DNA of 64,000 nucleotides from Pseudomonas putida (GCF_001941965.1 NZ_MKZO01000079.1:62001-126000); one strand, 5' to 3'; positions 16,122 to 25,119 are shown, numbered from the stretch's first letter. The notes: generated from the sequence alone by a model not told the origin. Made by a program: numbers and translations.

Positions 16122-17030
16122 ATGAGCAAAGGCCTGAACGACAAACTGGTAGTGGCGATCTCTTCCCGGGCCCTGTTCGACCTGGGCGAGAGCCACCGGC
16201 TGTTCCTCGCCGAAGGCGTCGAGGCCTATCGCCAGTACCAGATCGAGCATGAAGATGAACCCCTGCAACCCGGCGACGCCTTCCTTCTGGTGCAGAAACT
16301 GCTGGGCCTCAACAGCCTGCTCGGCCAGCAGCGGGTCGAGGTGGTGCTGGTCTCGCGCAACAGTGCCGACACTGGCCTGCGCGCGTTCAATTCCATCGAG
16401 CACTATGGCTTGAACATCTCCCGCGCCGCCTTCGTCGGTGGCCGCAGCCCCTATCCTTATCTGGCCGCGTTTGGCTGCCACCTGTTCCTTTCCACCGACG
16501 CCGATGACGTGCGCAGCGCCCTGGATGCCGGTTTCGCTGCCGCGACCATTCTCTCCGGCGGCATCCACCGCGAGGCCACCGAGGAGCTGCGCATCGCCTT
16601 CGACGGTGACGCCGTGCTGTTTTCCGACGAGTCCGAACGGGTCTACCAGATGGGCGGGCTGGAAGCCTTCCAGGCCAACGAGCGCCAGTCCGCCCGCCAG
16701 GCCCTGCGCGGCGGTCCGTTCAAACCCTTCCTCGCCGCGCTCAACCAGTTGCAGGGCGAATTCCCCAGTACCGCCTGCCCGATCCGCACGGCGCTGGTCA
16801 CCGCCCGTTCGGCACCGGCCCATGAGCGGGTAATCCGTACCCTGCGCGAGTGGGATATCCGCCTCGACGAATCGCTGTTCCTCGGCGGCCTGGACAAGTC
16901 GGCGTTCCTCGAAGCCTTCGCCGCCGACGTGTTTTTCGACGACCAGACCGGCCACTGCGAACGGGCGGGCAGGGTGGTCGCCACCGGCCATGTGCCGCAT
17001 GGCATCAGCAACCAGTCGGACCCGGTCTGA
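16122..17030 (+). CDS. 5'-nucleotidase
   Basis: The 302-residue protein belongs to the cytosolic 5'-nucleotidase family (cN-I-like, PF06189 type). The N-terminal LVVAISSRALFDLGESH contains the first DxxG-like catalytic segment. The middle block is NSADTGLRAFNSIEHYGL, and the C-terminal FAADVFFDDQTGHCERAG supplies the acidic metal-binding residues. It should dephosphorylate nucleoside 5'-monophosphates. Length and motifs fit. GGAG precedes the ATG, and the REPIN lies directly upstream, so its promoter must lie inside or before that repeat. Confidence 0.85.
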   Translation: MSKGLNDKLVVAISSRALFDLGESHRLFLAEGVEAYRQYQIEHEDEPLQPGDAFLLVQKLLGLNSLLGQQRVEVVLVSRNSADTGLRAFNSIEHYGLNISRAAFVGGRSPYPYLAAFGCHLFLSTDADDVRSALDAGFAAATILSGGIHREATEELRIAFDGDAVLFSDESERVYQMGGLEAFQANERQSARQALRGGPFKPFLAALNQLQGEFPSTACPIRTALVTARSAPAHERVIRTLREWDIRLDESLFLGGLDKSAFLEAFAADVFFDDQTGHCERAGRVVATGHVPHGISNQSDPV

Positions 17031-17113
17031 GCCCCGCCGGACGGGGCCTGCGCATCGGTTTGGCGCTGCTAAGCTGAACCTTGCCCTGCCGCTTTGGCAG
17101 TCGAGGAGGTCAA

Positions 17114-17611
17114 ATGATCCGTTCGATGTTGTACGCCACGGACCTCGGTGTTTACTCGCCTTATGTCATGCAACACGCGCTGGCCCTGGCGCGCAATTTC
17201 AACGCGGAGCTCTACGTGATCCACGCCGTCGAGCCCATGGGGCAATTCGCTGAATCGCTGCTGCAGAGTTACCTGGATGCACAGACCCTGGACCAGTTGC
17301 ACAGCCAGGGCGTGAACACCGTGTTGTCGAATATCGAACAGCGGGTGCTGGAGAGCTTTCGCGATGAGCTGGGGGACCAGGAGGACCTGGCGCTGATTCG
17401 TGCGGTACGGGTGCGCCAGGGGGATCCGGCGGAGGTGATTCTCGAGCAGGCCCAGCGCCTGAATGTCGATCTGCTGATCGTCGGCAGCCACAGCCAGGGC
17501 GCCGGGGCGGAGATTCCGATCGGTCGCACTGCCGTGCGCATCCTGCAACTGGCAGCGGTGCCGGTGTACATGGTGCCCCTCGCGCAACAACTGGGGCGGC
17601 GGAAAACCTGA
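17114..17611 (+). CDS. Universal stress protein (UspA family)
   Basis: The 165-residue single-domain Usp has an N-terminal SMLYATDLGVYSPYVMQHALALA and the nucleotide-binding C-terminal motif LLIVGSHSQGAGAEIPIGRTAVRIL, a variant of G-2x-G-9x-G(S/T). This suggests ATP binding. Such proteins help survival under stationary phase or oxygen limitation. The ribosome site GAGGAGG is strong. The gene follows the 5'-nucleotidase by 83 bases on the same strand. Confidence 0.85.
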   Translation: MIRSMLYATDLGVYSPYVMQHALALARNFNAELYVIHAVEPMGQFAESLLQSYLDAQTLDQLHSQGVNTVLSNIEQRVLESFRDELGDQEDLALIRAVRVRQGDPAEVILEQAQRLNVDLLIVGSHSQGAGAEIPIGRTAVRILQLAAVPVYMVPLAQQLGRRKT

Positions 17612-17733
17612 AGGACTTTTCCGTGCCCCGCGTAAGAAAACTGGTGAAATTGTTCTAGATTTATTCTCCTGACCGCTAATATAGTTATAACTCGTCGCTG
17701 TTGCCGGTGACGCCCAGCCTCTGAGGGATACCT

Positions 17734-18708
17734 ATGAAGCTTCAACAATTGCGCTACATCTGGGAAGTGGCGCACCACGACCTCAACGTTTCCGCGACAG
17801 CGCAGAGCCTGTACACGTCCCAGCCCGGGATCAGCAAGCAGATCCGCCTGTTGGAAGACGAGCTGGGCGTGGAAGTGTTTGCCCGCAGCGGCAAGCACCT
17901 GACCCGCGTCACCCCGGCGGGTGAGCGGATCATCAACACCGCAGGCGAGATCCTGCGCAAGGTCGAGAGCATCAAGCAGATTGCCCAGGAATTCTCCAAC
18001 GAGAAGAAGGGCACCCTGTCCATCGCCACCACCCACACCCAGGCGCGCTATGCGCTGCCGCCGGTGATCAGCTCGTTCATCAAGCAGTACCCGGAAGTGG
18101 CCTTGCACATGCACCAGGGCTCGCCGATGCAGATCGCCGAGATGGCCGCCGACGGCACCGTCGACTTCGCCATCGCCACCGAGGCCCTGGAGCTGTTCGG
18201 TGACCTGGTGATGATGCCGTGCTACCGCTGGAACCGTTGCGTGGTCGTGCCCCAGGGCCACCCGCTGACCAAGCTGCCGAAGCTGACCCTGGAAGTGCTG
18301 GCCGAATACCCGATCGTCACCTACGTGTTCGGTTTCACCGGCCGTTCCAAGCTGGACGAAGCCTTCAGCCATCGCGGCCTGACCCCGAAAGTGGTGTTCA
18401 CCGCGGCCGACGCCGACGTGATCAAGACTTACGTACGCCTCGGCCTGGGCGTCGGCATCGTCGCCAAGATGGCGGTGGACCCGAAGCTCGACAGCGACCT
18501 GGTGGTCCTCGATGCCAGCGAGCTGTTCGAGTCGAGCATCACCAAGATTGGCTTCCGTCGCGGTACCTTCCTACGTGGCTTCATGTGCGACTTCATCGAA
18601 AAATTCGCCCCGCACCTGACCCGCGAAGTGATGGCCAAGGCGATCCAGTGCCACAACAAGCAGGAACTGGAAGAGCTGTTCGAAGGTGTCGAACTGCCGG
18701 TGCACTGA
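17734..18708 (+). CDS. cysB: LysR-type regulator CysB
   Basis: The 324-residue regulator starts MKLQQLRYIWEVAHHDLNVSATAQSL. It has an N-terminal winged helix (QPGISKQIRLLEDELGVEVF) and a C-terminal inducer domain with THTQARYALPPVI, which binds N-acetylserine or sulfate-like ligands. The match to CysB is very strong. It activates sulfate assimilation genes when sulfur is limiting, and cysH, one of its likely targets, lies convergently next door. An AT-rich region (17640-17690) upstream should contain the promoter. Confidence 0.95.
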   Translation: MKLQQLRYIWEVAHHDLNVSATAQSLYTSQPGISKQIRLLEDELGVEVFARSGKHLTRVTPAGERIINTAGEILRKVESIKQIAQEFSNEKKGTLSIATTHTQARYALPPVISSFIKQYPEVALHMHQGSPMQIAEMAADGTVDFAIATEALELFGDLVMMPCYRWNRCVVVPQGHPLTKLPKLTLEVLAEYPIVTYVFGFTGRSKLDEAFSHRGLTPKVVFTAADADVIKTYVRLGLGVGIVAKMAVDPKLDSDLVVLDASELFESSITKIGFRRGTFLRGFMCDFIEKFAPHLTREVMAKAIQCHNKQELEELFEGVELPVH

Positions 18709-18722
18709 GTTTCAGGCACCCA

Positions 18723-18752
18723 TGAAAAAAAACCGGCCTTGGCCGGTTTTTT
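18723..18752. terminator. Bidirectional terminator between cysB and cysH
   Basis: The stem AACCGGCC / GGCCGGTT with a TT loop has A residues on the left and T residues on the right. Confidence 0.85.
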
Positions 18753-18764
18753 CGTTTCTGCGGG

Positions 18765-19499
18765 TCAGGCTTTGCTGATCAGGTTGCCGGCATGCAGCCC
18801 GCATTCCTTCTGGGTCGACTCCTCCCACCACCAGCGGCCTTCGCGTTCGTGCTGGTTCGGCAGTACCGGACGGGTGCACGGCTCGCAGCCGATGCTGATG
18901 AAGCCGCGTTCGTGCAGGCTGTTGTACGGCAGCTCGAGCATGCGGATATAGCCCCAGACTTCCTCGCTGCTCATCTGCGCCAGCGGGTTGAACTTGTACA
19001 GGGTGCGCTCCGGGGTGGAGAAGGCGCTGTCGATTTCCAGCGCGGCCACCTGGCTGCGGGTGCCCGGGCTCTGGTCGCGGCGCTGGCCGGTGGCCCAGGC
19101 GCTGACGGTGCTCAGTTTGCGGCGCAGCGGTTCGATCTTGCGCACGCCGCAGCATTCGCCGTGGCCGTCCTTGTAGAAGCTGAACAGGCCCTTTTCCTTG
19201 ACGAAGGGGTCGAGCTTGTCGCGGTCCGGCGAAAGGATCTCGATCGGCAGCTTGTACTGCTCGCGCACCTGATCGATGAACCGGTAGGTCTCCGGATGCA
19301 GGCGACCGGTGTCGAGGCTGAACACCTTGACCTGCTTGTTCAGCTTCCAGGCCATGTCCACCAGCACCACGTCTTCGGCGCCGCTGAAGGAAATCCACAG
19401 GTCGTCGCCGAAATGCTCGAAGGCAAGCTTGAGGATGTCCTGCGGGGATTTGTTGGCGTAGGTCGCGGCGAGGGCGGCGACGTCGAAGGGTTGGCTCAT
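18765..19499 (-). CDS. cysH: Adenylylsulfate (APS) reductase
   Basis: The 244-residue enzyme reduces activated sulfate to sulfite in assimilatory sulfur metabolism. It has the PP-loop-like SFSGAEDVVLVDMAW, the block FSLDTGRLHPETY and the arginine-rich pocket. Two cysteine pairs, ECCGVRK and CEPCTRP, bind a 4Fe-4S cluster and mark an APS-type rather than PAPS-type enzyme. The C-terminal EKECGLHAG-like segment (QKECGLH) carries the catalytic cysteine. The start MSQPFDVAAL was chosen over an ATG six codons upstream. It is probably a CysB target. Confidence 0.95.
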   Translation of the reverse strand: MSQPFDVAALAATYANKSPQDILKLAFEHFGDDLWISFSGAEDVVLVDMAWKLNKQVKVFSLDTGRLHPETYRFIDQVREQYKLPIEILSPDRDKLDPFVKEKGLFSFYKDGHGECCGVRKIEPLRRKLSTVSAWATGQRRDQSPGTRSQVAALEIDSAFSTPERTLYKFNPLAQMSSEEVWGYIRMLELPYNSLHERGFISIGCEPCTRPVLPNQHEREGRWWWEESTQKECGLHAGNLISKA

Positions 19500-19635
19500 C
19501 AGGCGGCTTCCGGTCATTGAATGGCGCTGGGCGCTCGTAGTCGGCAGATGTTACCAAAAAATGCCGGGTAGACGGGTCGCATTGCTGGCCGTAGAGTGCG
19601 GCTTCCCAATTTTGGCGTTGTTCGAGGAGTGAGCT

Positions 19636-20253
19636 GTGGAAATTGCCTGTCTCGATCTGGAAGGCGTACTGGTCCCGGAAATCTGGATCGCCTTCGCGGA
19701 AAAAACCGGAATCGAATCGCTGCGGGCCACCACCCGTGACATTCCGGACTACGACGTACTGATGAAGCAGCGCCTGCGCATCCTCGACGAGCATGGCCTG
19801 AAGCTGGCCGATATCCAGGAGGTCATCGCCACCCTCAAGCCGCTGGATGGCGCCATCGATTTCGTCAACTGGCTGCGCGAGCGCTTCCAGGTGGTGATTC
19901 TCTCCGACACCTTCTATGAATTCTCCCAGCCGCTGATGCGCCAACTGGGTTTCCCGACCCTGCTGTGCCATCGCCTGATCACCGACGAGAATGATCGGGT
20001 GGTGAGCTATCAGTTGCGCCAGAAGGATCCGAAGCGTCAGTCGGTGCTGGCCTTCAAGAGCCTGTACTACCGGGTGATCGCGGCGGGGGATTCGTACAAC
20101 GACACCACCATGCTCGGTGAGGCGGATGCGGGGATCCTGTTCCATGCGCCGGAGAATGTGATCCGCGAATTCCCGCAGTTCCCGGCGGTGCATGATTTCG
20201 AGGCGTTGAAGGAGGAATTCATCAAGGCTTCGAACCGGGTGTTGAGCCTGTAA
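19636..20253 (+). CDS. thrH: Bifunctional phosphoserine phosphatase / homoserine phosphotransferase ThrH
   Basis: The 205-residue HAD-family enzyme has nucleophile Asp7 in CLDLEGVLVPE, motif II VILSDTFYEF and motif IV GDSYNDTTMLGEA. ThrH of Pseudomonas dephosphorylates phosphoserine and can transfer the phosphate to homoserine, bypassing ThrB in threonine synthesis. Length and the unusual DLEG motif match ThrH exactly. The start codon is GTG, preceded by GAGGAG. It diverges from cysH. Confidence 0.93.
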   Translation: MEIACLDLEGVLVPEIWIAFAEKTGIESLRATTRDIPDYDVLMKQRLRILDEHGLKLADIQEVIATLKPLDGAIDFVNWLRERFQVVILSDTFYEFSQPLMRQLGFPTLLCHRLITDENDRVVSYQLRQKDPKRQSVLAFKSLYYRVIAAGDSYNDTTMLGEADAGILFHAPENVIREFPQFPAVHDFEALKEEFIKASNRVLSL

Positions 20254-20271
20254 GTCATGCAGGGCCTGTGA

Positions 20272-20358
20272 GGGCCCTATCGCTGGCAAGCCAGCTCCCA
20301 CAGTGACCGCGTGCGCCGCCGAACCTGTGGGAGCTGGCTTGCCGGCGATGAGGCCCTC
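20272..20358. repeat. REPIN overlapping the pabB stop codon
   Basis: Two inverted REP units lie between the convergent thrH and pabB genes. The right unit carries a GCCGGC variant head and its outer GAGGCCCTC end runs into the pabB stop codon at 20357-20359. Confidence 0.9.
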
Positions 20359-21703
20359 AAAGACCCTGAAGAGTCTCCAGAAGCACCCGCACCTTGGTAA
20401 TCGACTCCTGATACTCGGCCTCCCACTCCGAGTCCGCCACTACGGCGCCGCCGCCCCAGCAGCACACCTGCCCATCCTTCACCAGCAGGCTGCGGATGGC
20501 GATGGAACTGTCCATCTCCCCGCGCACGTCCAGGTACAGCAACGATCCGCAATACAGCGCCCGCCGACTCGGCTCCAGCTCGTCGATGATCGCCATCGCG
20601 CGGATCTTCGGTGCGCCAGTGATCGACCCGCCCGGGAAACTTCCGGCAATCAGGTCCAGCGCATCCTTGTCGGCCGCCAGGCGCCCGGTCACGCTGCTGA
20701 CCATATGGTGGACGTTGGGATAACTCTCCAGGCTGAACAGCTCCGGCACCCGCACCGAACCGATCTCGCAGGTACGACCCAGGTCGTTGCGCAGCAGGTC
20801 GACGATCATCAGGTTCTCGGAGCGGTCCTTGCTGCTGGCCAGCAGTTCTTCGCTATTGGCGCGGTCCTGCTCGGGATCGGCACTGCGCGGCCGGGTGCCC
20901 TTGATCGGACGGGTTTCCACCTGACCCTTGCTGACCTGGATAAAGCGCTCTGGCGACAGGCTGAGCAGCGCGCTGCCGTCCTCCAGCACCTGGAACCCGG
21001 AAAACGGCGTCGGGCAGGCCGCGCGCAGCGCCTGGTAGGCGCTCCACGGATCGCCCTGGCACGGCGCCCGGAAGCGCTGGGTCAGGTTGATCTGGTAGCA
21101 GTCGCCGGCCTGGATGTACTGCTGCACGCGGTCGAACGCCTGGCGATAGTCCTCGGCGCTGAGGTCGCCGCGCATCGGTGCTTCGAGGCGGAAACCGCTG
21201 CCCGGGTCCGCTTCTGCTGGCTGACTGAACAGCTCGACCAGGCGCTGGCATTCCTCGGCAGGCAGGGCAGGGTGGAACAGCAACTGACTGGTCATCAGTC
21301 GGTGATCGCTGATCACCGCCCAGCCATACAGCCCGAGGGTGGCATCGGGCAGGCCGAGATCGTCCCGGGCCAGCTCCGGCAATAGTTCCAGACGCCGGCC
21401 AAAGTCGTAGCTCAGGTAACCGATCAGGCCGCCGGCAAACGGCAGTTCCACGCCATCAGGCAACTGCGCCTCGCCCAGCTCGGCAAGGCTGTCCCGCAGC
21501 CGCTGCAGGTACGCCGTGCCGCGTTCACCATCCTCCGCCACCAGGCTGCGCAGCGGCCAGGCGCTGAGCAGGTCGAAGCGGCCGCGCTCGGCACCAGGGC
21601 GGGCGCTGTCCAGCAGCACGGCGCCGGGCGCATGGCGCACACGGGCGAAATAAAGGGCCGGGTCGGGCTGATAGGGCAGGGGAACCAGGGTGCAGGTCGG
21701 CAT
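20357..21703 (-). CDS. pabB: Aminodeoxychorismate synthase component I
   Basis: The 448-residue chorismate-binding enzyme makes 4-amino-4-deoxychorismate for folate. The C-terminal catalytic domain shows SLSPERFIQV, the PIKGTRPR motif (the lysine distinguishes PabB from anthranilate synthase, which has PIAGT), NLMIVDLLRNDLGR, and SFPGGSITGAPKIRAM. The N-terminal part has GGLIGYLSYDFGR. The start MPTCTLVPLPYQ was preferred over an upstream in-frame ATG. No pabA or pabC is adjacent. Its stop codon lies at the edge of a REPIN. Confidence 0.93.
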   Translation of the reverse strand: MPTCTLVPLPYQPDPALYFARVRHAPGAVLLDSARPGAERGRFDLLSAWPLRSLVAEDGERGTAYLQRLRDSLAELGEAQLPDGVELPFAGGLIGYLSYDFGRRLELLPELARDDLGLPDATLGLYGWAVISDHRLMTSQLLFHPALPAEECQRLVELFSQPAEADPGSGFRLEAPMRGDLSAEDYRQAFDRVQQYIQAGDCYQINLTQRFRAPCQGDPWSAYQALRAACPTPFSGFQVLEDGSALLSLSPERFIQVSKGQVETRPIKGTRPRSADPEQDRANSEELLASSKDRSENLMIVDLLRNDLGRTCEIGSVRVPELFSLESYPNVHHMVSSVTGRLAADKDALDLIAGSFPGGSITGAPKIRAMAIIDELEPSRRALYCGSLLYLDVRGEMDSSIAIRSLLVKDGQVCCWGGGAVVADSEWEAEYQESITKVRVLLETLQGL

Positions 21704-21803
21704 TCGTCTGAACGGTTGGCGAGGCGGGGGAGGCATTGTAGACCCCCAAAGGAATTGCTCCTAGGGGTTTGAGCGACCGCCCCGTGTCCGGGGCGGACGT
21801 CTT

Positions 21804-22790
21804 TTACTGCTGCGAAGGAACGTGCCCGAACAGTTGCTGGGCGAAGCGCACGCGCTCCTCGGCGGTTTCCTGCCTGCCGTCCTTCGCCAGTTCTTCGAGA
21901 TGGGCCTCGATGGCGTGGGTGCGCTGGGTCAGGCCGCAGTCGTTGGCGATCTGGATATTCAGGCCGGGGCGGGCGTTGAGTTCGAGGATCAACGGACCCT
22001 TTTCCTGGTCCAGCACCATGTCCACACCGATGTAGCCCAGGCCACACAGCTCGTAGCAGCCGGCGGCAAGCTTCATGAAGCCGTCCCAGTTCGGCAGTTG
22101 CACGCCGTCCACCGCGTTGGTGGTGTCCGGGTGCTTGCTGATGATGTTGTTCAGCCAGGTGCCGCGCAGGGTCACGCCGGTGGCGAGGTCTACACCGACG
22201 CCGATGGCGCCCTGGTGCAGGTTGGCCTTGCCCCCGGACTGGCGGGTCGGCAGGCGCAGCATGGCCATCACCGGGTAGCCCATCAGCACGATGATGCGGA
22301 TGTCCGGCACGCCTTCGTAGCTGATGCTCTTGAAGATCTGGTCCGGGGTCACCCGGTACTCGATCAGCGCGCGGTCGCGGTGCCCGCCGAGGGAGTAGAG
22401 GCCGGTGAGGATGCTGGAAATCTGGTGCTCGATTTCCTCGTGGCTGATGATCTTGCCCGAGACCGTGCGGTAGCGGTCCTCGAAGCGGTCGGCGATGACC
22501 AGGATACCGTCACCGCCGGCACCCTGGGCCGGCTTGATGACGAAGTCGCTGCGCCCGCCGATGATCTCGTCGAGCTTCTCGATCTCTTTCTCGGTGGAGA
22601 TGATCCCGTACATCTCCGGCACATGGATGCCGGCCTGGATCGCCCGTTCCTTGGTGATGATCTTGTCGTCGACGATGGGGTACAGATGGCGCTTGTTGTA
22701 CTTCAGGACATAGTCCGCGTTGCGCCGGTTGATCCCCATGATGCCCCGGGCTTCCAGGGCCTTCCAGGTTTTCCAGAGTCCGAACATCAA
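21804..22790 (-). CDS. RimK-like ATP-grasp ligase (alpha-L-glutamate ligase-like)
   Basis: The 328-residue protein has the ATP-grasp layout: FVIKPAQGAGGDGILVI (ATP-binding loop), RALIEYRVTPDQIF, VDMVLDQEKGPLILELNARPGLN (metal-binding acidic residues). It resembles the RimK-related family annotated as alpha-L-glutamate ligase-like, which forms peptide bonds using ATP. Its ATG overlaps the end of the upstream 7TM gene by four bases, so it is the last gene of a three-gene minus-strand operon. The substrate is unknown. A GC hairpin at 21777-21796 follows but lacks a T tract on this strand. Confidence 0.85.
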   Translation of the reverse strand: MMFGLWKTWKALEARGIMGINRRNADYVLKYNKRHLYPIVDDKIITKERAIQAGIHVPEMYGIISTEKEIEKLDEIIGGRSDFVIKPAQGAGGDGILVIADRFEDRYRTVSGKIISHEEIEHQISSILTGLYSLGGHRDRALIEYRVTPDQIFKSISYEGVPDIRIIVLMGYPVMAMLRLPTRQSGGKANLHQGAIGVGVDLATGVTLRGTWLNNIISKHPDTTNAVDGVQLPNWDGFMKLAAGCYELCGLGYIGVDMVLDQEKGPLILELNARPGLNIQIANDCGLTQRTHAIEAHLEELAKDGRQETAEERVRFAQQLFGHVPSQQ

Positions 22791-24319
22791 GCGTCAGCCT
22801 TTACGAAAGCCTTGAAGCGAACCAGCTCCGTCAGGCGGTAGCCGCGGTAGCGACCCATCGCCAGCATGAAGCCCACCAGGATCAACAGTACCGCCGGGAA
22901 GGTGAAGACGAAGTACACCAGCTCCGGCACGCTCATCAGCAGGTGCGCGATGGACGCAGCGAACAGGGTGCCGATGGCGACTTTCATGGCGTGGCCGCCG
23001 CCGCGCTCTTCCCAGGTGATGGACAGGCGTTCGATGGTCATGGTCAGGATCACCATCGGGAACAGCGCCACCGACAGGCCGCGTTCCAGGCCCAGCTTGT
23101 GGCTGAACAGGCTGATCGCGGCGATCAGCACCACGACGAAGGTCAGCACCACCGACAGGCGCGGCAGCATCTGCAGCTTCAGGTGTTCCAGGTACGAGCG
23201 CAGCGACAGGCCGAGGGCGGTGATCACCGTGAACAGCACGATGCCGAAGCCCAGCTGGGTCTCGCGGAAGGCCAGGGCGATCAGCACCGGGGTGAAGGTA
23301 CCCAGGGTCTGCAGGCCGATCAGGTTGCGCAGGATCAGGATCACCAGCACGCCGATCGGGATCATCACCATGATCATGAAGGTCTGCTGGGTCTGCAGCG
23401 GCAGGCCGTAGAGCGAGTATTCGAGGAAGTCGGCGTCGGTGTTCTCGTCGGTCAGCTTGGCCAGGCGGATGGCGTTCATCTCGCTGTTGTTCAGGCTGAA
23501 GCTGACGTTGACCTTCTTGCCGCCGTCGACGGTGACCAGGTTGTCGTCGCCGGTCCACCACAGCAGGCGGTCGCTGGGCAGGCCCTGCTCACCGTTGTCC
23601 GGGTTGAAGTACAGCCAGTCGTTGCCGTTGAAGCTGCGCAGCCACAGTTCAGGGGTTTGCGGCTGGTCGGCCACCAGGCGGATGGTCTGCACGCGCTCCA
23701 GCGGCACATGGGCGATGGACAGCAGCAGGTCGATGACCTTGGCCTTCTTCTGTACCGAGGTGTCGCCGGCCAGCAGCAGCTTGACGTTGTCGTCGTTGAG
23801 ATTGTTGACACGCTTGATGGTCTCGCTGACGAAGGTCTCGACGTCGGCGGAGTGCTGGCGGATCGGCGCCAGCAGGGCTTCGGCGGCGATCTTCTCGGGG
23901 CCGTCCACCGGCAGGCTGTCGCGGAAGGTCGGGCCCTTGATCTTGGGCTTCTCGCTGCTGTAGCGCTTGGTCAGCACCAGGCGGTAATACAGGGTCTGGT
24001 TGCCGCTGGCGCGGCGCGCCGACCAGGTCACCTTGCGGTTGCCGTCGACGCGGTTGACGCTGACCCCGTAGTTATTGGAGATGAAACTCTCGTTGAGGCT
24101 GACGTAGTCCTGGTTCAGCGGTGGCACGAACATCTGCACCTTGACCGGGTCCTTCGGGGTGGCGACGAACTCGACCTTGGCGTCGATGTTCCACAGGTCG
24201 TCGGTCTCGTCCTCGGTCACCGGGATGCCGAGGAAGAAGATCTGATAGGCCGTGATCAGCACGCCCAGCAGCACCAGGACGGTGATCAGGACTTTCAGAT
24301 GAAGGGTAAGAGAGCGCAT
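22787..24319 (-). CDS. Transglutaminase-like / 7-transmembrane protein
   Basis: The 510-residue protein has one N-terminal transmembrane helix (about 7-28) and a periplasmic domain of about 230 residues resembling an inactive transglutaminase (the AALLAPIRQHSADVETFVSE to LRSFNGNDWLYFNPDNGE region). Seven hydrophobic helices follow in the C-terminal half, beginning at about 315. I recognise the family described as inactive transglutaminase fused to seven transmembrane helices, found next to RimK-like ligases and retropepsin-like proteases. It is cotranscribed with both here. A catalytic Cys-His-Asp triad is not evident. The function is not established. Confidence 0.85.
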   Translation of the reverse strand: MRSLTLHLKVLITVLVLLGVLITAYQIFFLGIPVTEDETDDLWNIDAKVEFVATPKDPVKVQMFVPPLNQDYVSLNESFISNNYGVSVNRVDGNRKVTWSARRASGNQTLYYRLVLTKRYSSEKPKIKGPTFRDSLPVDGPEKIAAEALLAPIRQHSADVETFVSETIKRVNNLNDDNVKLLLAGDTSVQKKAKVIDLLLSIAHVPLERVQTIRLVADQPQTPELWLRSFNGNDWLYFNPDNGEQGLPSDRLLWWTGDDNLVTVDGGKKVNVSFSLNNSEMNAIRLAKLTDENTDADFLEYSLYGLPLQTQQTFMIMVMIPIGVLVILILRNLIGLQTLGTFTPVLIALAFRETQLGFGIVLFTVITALGLSLRSYLEHLKLQMLPRLSVVLTFVVVLIAAISLFSHKLGLERGLSVALFPMVILTMTIERLSITWEERGGGHAMKVAIGTLFAASIAHLLMSVPELVYFVFTFPAVLLILVGFMLAMGRYRGYRLTELVRFKAFVKADA

Positions 24320-24324
24320 CGGAA

Positions 24325-24861
24325 TTACTCTGCGGTGTGAGCTTCAGTGGCGCAGGCAGGTTTGCCGGCCGCGTATTTTAGGCTGGGGTCGACCAGCGCG
24401 TCGAAGTGCTTGAGCGCCTCGGAACCGATCAGCAGCGGGAACTGGAAGGCGCTGCGGTCGGTCAGGTTCACTTCGATTTCGCGCAGGGCCGTGCCCATGC
24501 AAATGTTCAGGGCGATCACCGGGCGGGCGGTGTAGGCCTTGCCTTCCTCGGGGTCGTAGTCGCCGGCGCGGCGCTTGATCTTGCTGACCCGCGCCAGCGG
24601 GCGTTCGATGGGATGGCTGTGGGCGGCGTCGATGGCCAGGTAGAAGCGCACCCAGGACTCGCCGTTGCGCTTGAAGCGCTTGATATCGCGGGCACTGAGG
24701 GAGGCGGTCTTGGCGCCGGTGTCGAGCTTGGCCGCGACTTCCAGGTCGATGTCGCCGAGCCGGGCGTATTCGTTGAGGCCGTACACGGTCTTGCCGGTTG
24801 CCTGGGCGATGAGCGGCAACCAACAAAGGCCGAGCAACAATAGAAGTGGCGAAAGTCTCAT
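24325..24861 (-). CDS. Retropepsin-like (ATP-dependent zinc protease family) periplasmic protein
   Basis: The 178-residue protein has a signal peptide (SPLLLLLGLCWLPLIAQA). Its compact domain carries KLDTGAKTASLSA, where the DTGA motif is that of aspartic retropepsin-like proteases of the RimB / PF05618 family. Other conserved blocks are GESWVRFYL and LLIGSEALKHFDALVDPS. Family names including zinc protease are historical; the DTG suggests aspartyl chemistry. It is the first gene of the operon with the 7TM and ATP-grasp genes, five bases upstream of the 7TM start. The presence of a protease and a ligase suggests making and removing a peptide tag (inference). Confidence 0.82.
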   Translation of the reverse strand: MRLSPLLLLLGLCWLPLIAQATGKTVYGLNEYARLGDIDLEVAAKLDTGAKTASLSARDIKRFKRNGESWVRFYLAIDAAHSHPIERPLARVSKIKRRAGDYDPEEGKAYTARPVIALNICMGTALREIEVNLTDRSAFQFPLLIGSEALKHFDALVDPSLKYAAGKPACATEAHTAE

Positions 24862-25065
24862 AGATCCTGGCGCAATGCTGTGGGGTATTCGGGTCAAGGC
24901 CACTGGCAATTCTGCGCAAGCTCCTCGTTCGTCTGACACAAGAAGATGACAGACACACTATCCATGCCACAAAAAACGGGGCGGCGGCATTCTATCACGG
25001 GGATGGTGGCACGCCAGCAGCGCGAATGAGACAACGCTGGCGGCGCCTTAGTTCGTTCTTAGACG
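24862..25065. other. Divergent intergenic region upstream of protease and prp genes
   Basis: Together with the prp operators this forms a 290-base gap. It should hold the minus-strand promoter of the protease/7TM/ATP-grasp operon. No clear -10/-35 pair for that operon was chosen and no gene was found. Confidence 0.35.
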
Positions 25066-25077
25066 ATTGTCGACAAT
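25066..25077. promoter_or_regulatory. Operator 1 of the prp operon (ATTGTCGACAAT)
   Basis: A perfect 12-bp palindrome around the core TGTCGACA lies 14 bases upstream of the candidate -35. A GntR/FCD regulator encoded by the next gene is the obvious ligand (inference). Confidence 0.6.
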
Positions 25078-25090
25078 ATTGATTTTGTCT

Positions 25091-25119
25091 TTGACTGCGA
25101 TGGCTGAATTGGCTAGTTT
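25091..25119 (+). promoter_or_regulatory. Candidate promoter of the prp operon
   Basis: TTGACT (25091-25096) and TAGTTT (25114-25119) are separated by an ideal 17 bases. The promoter is flanked by the two TGTCGACA sites. Confidence 0.55.

Noticed and set aside
21777..21796. GC hairpin CCGCCCC/GGGGCGG as terminator of the ATP-grasp operon
   Set aside because: It has no T tract on the operon's strand; the T-rich side is on the other strand, where no gene ends.
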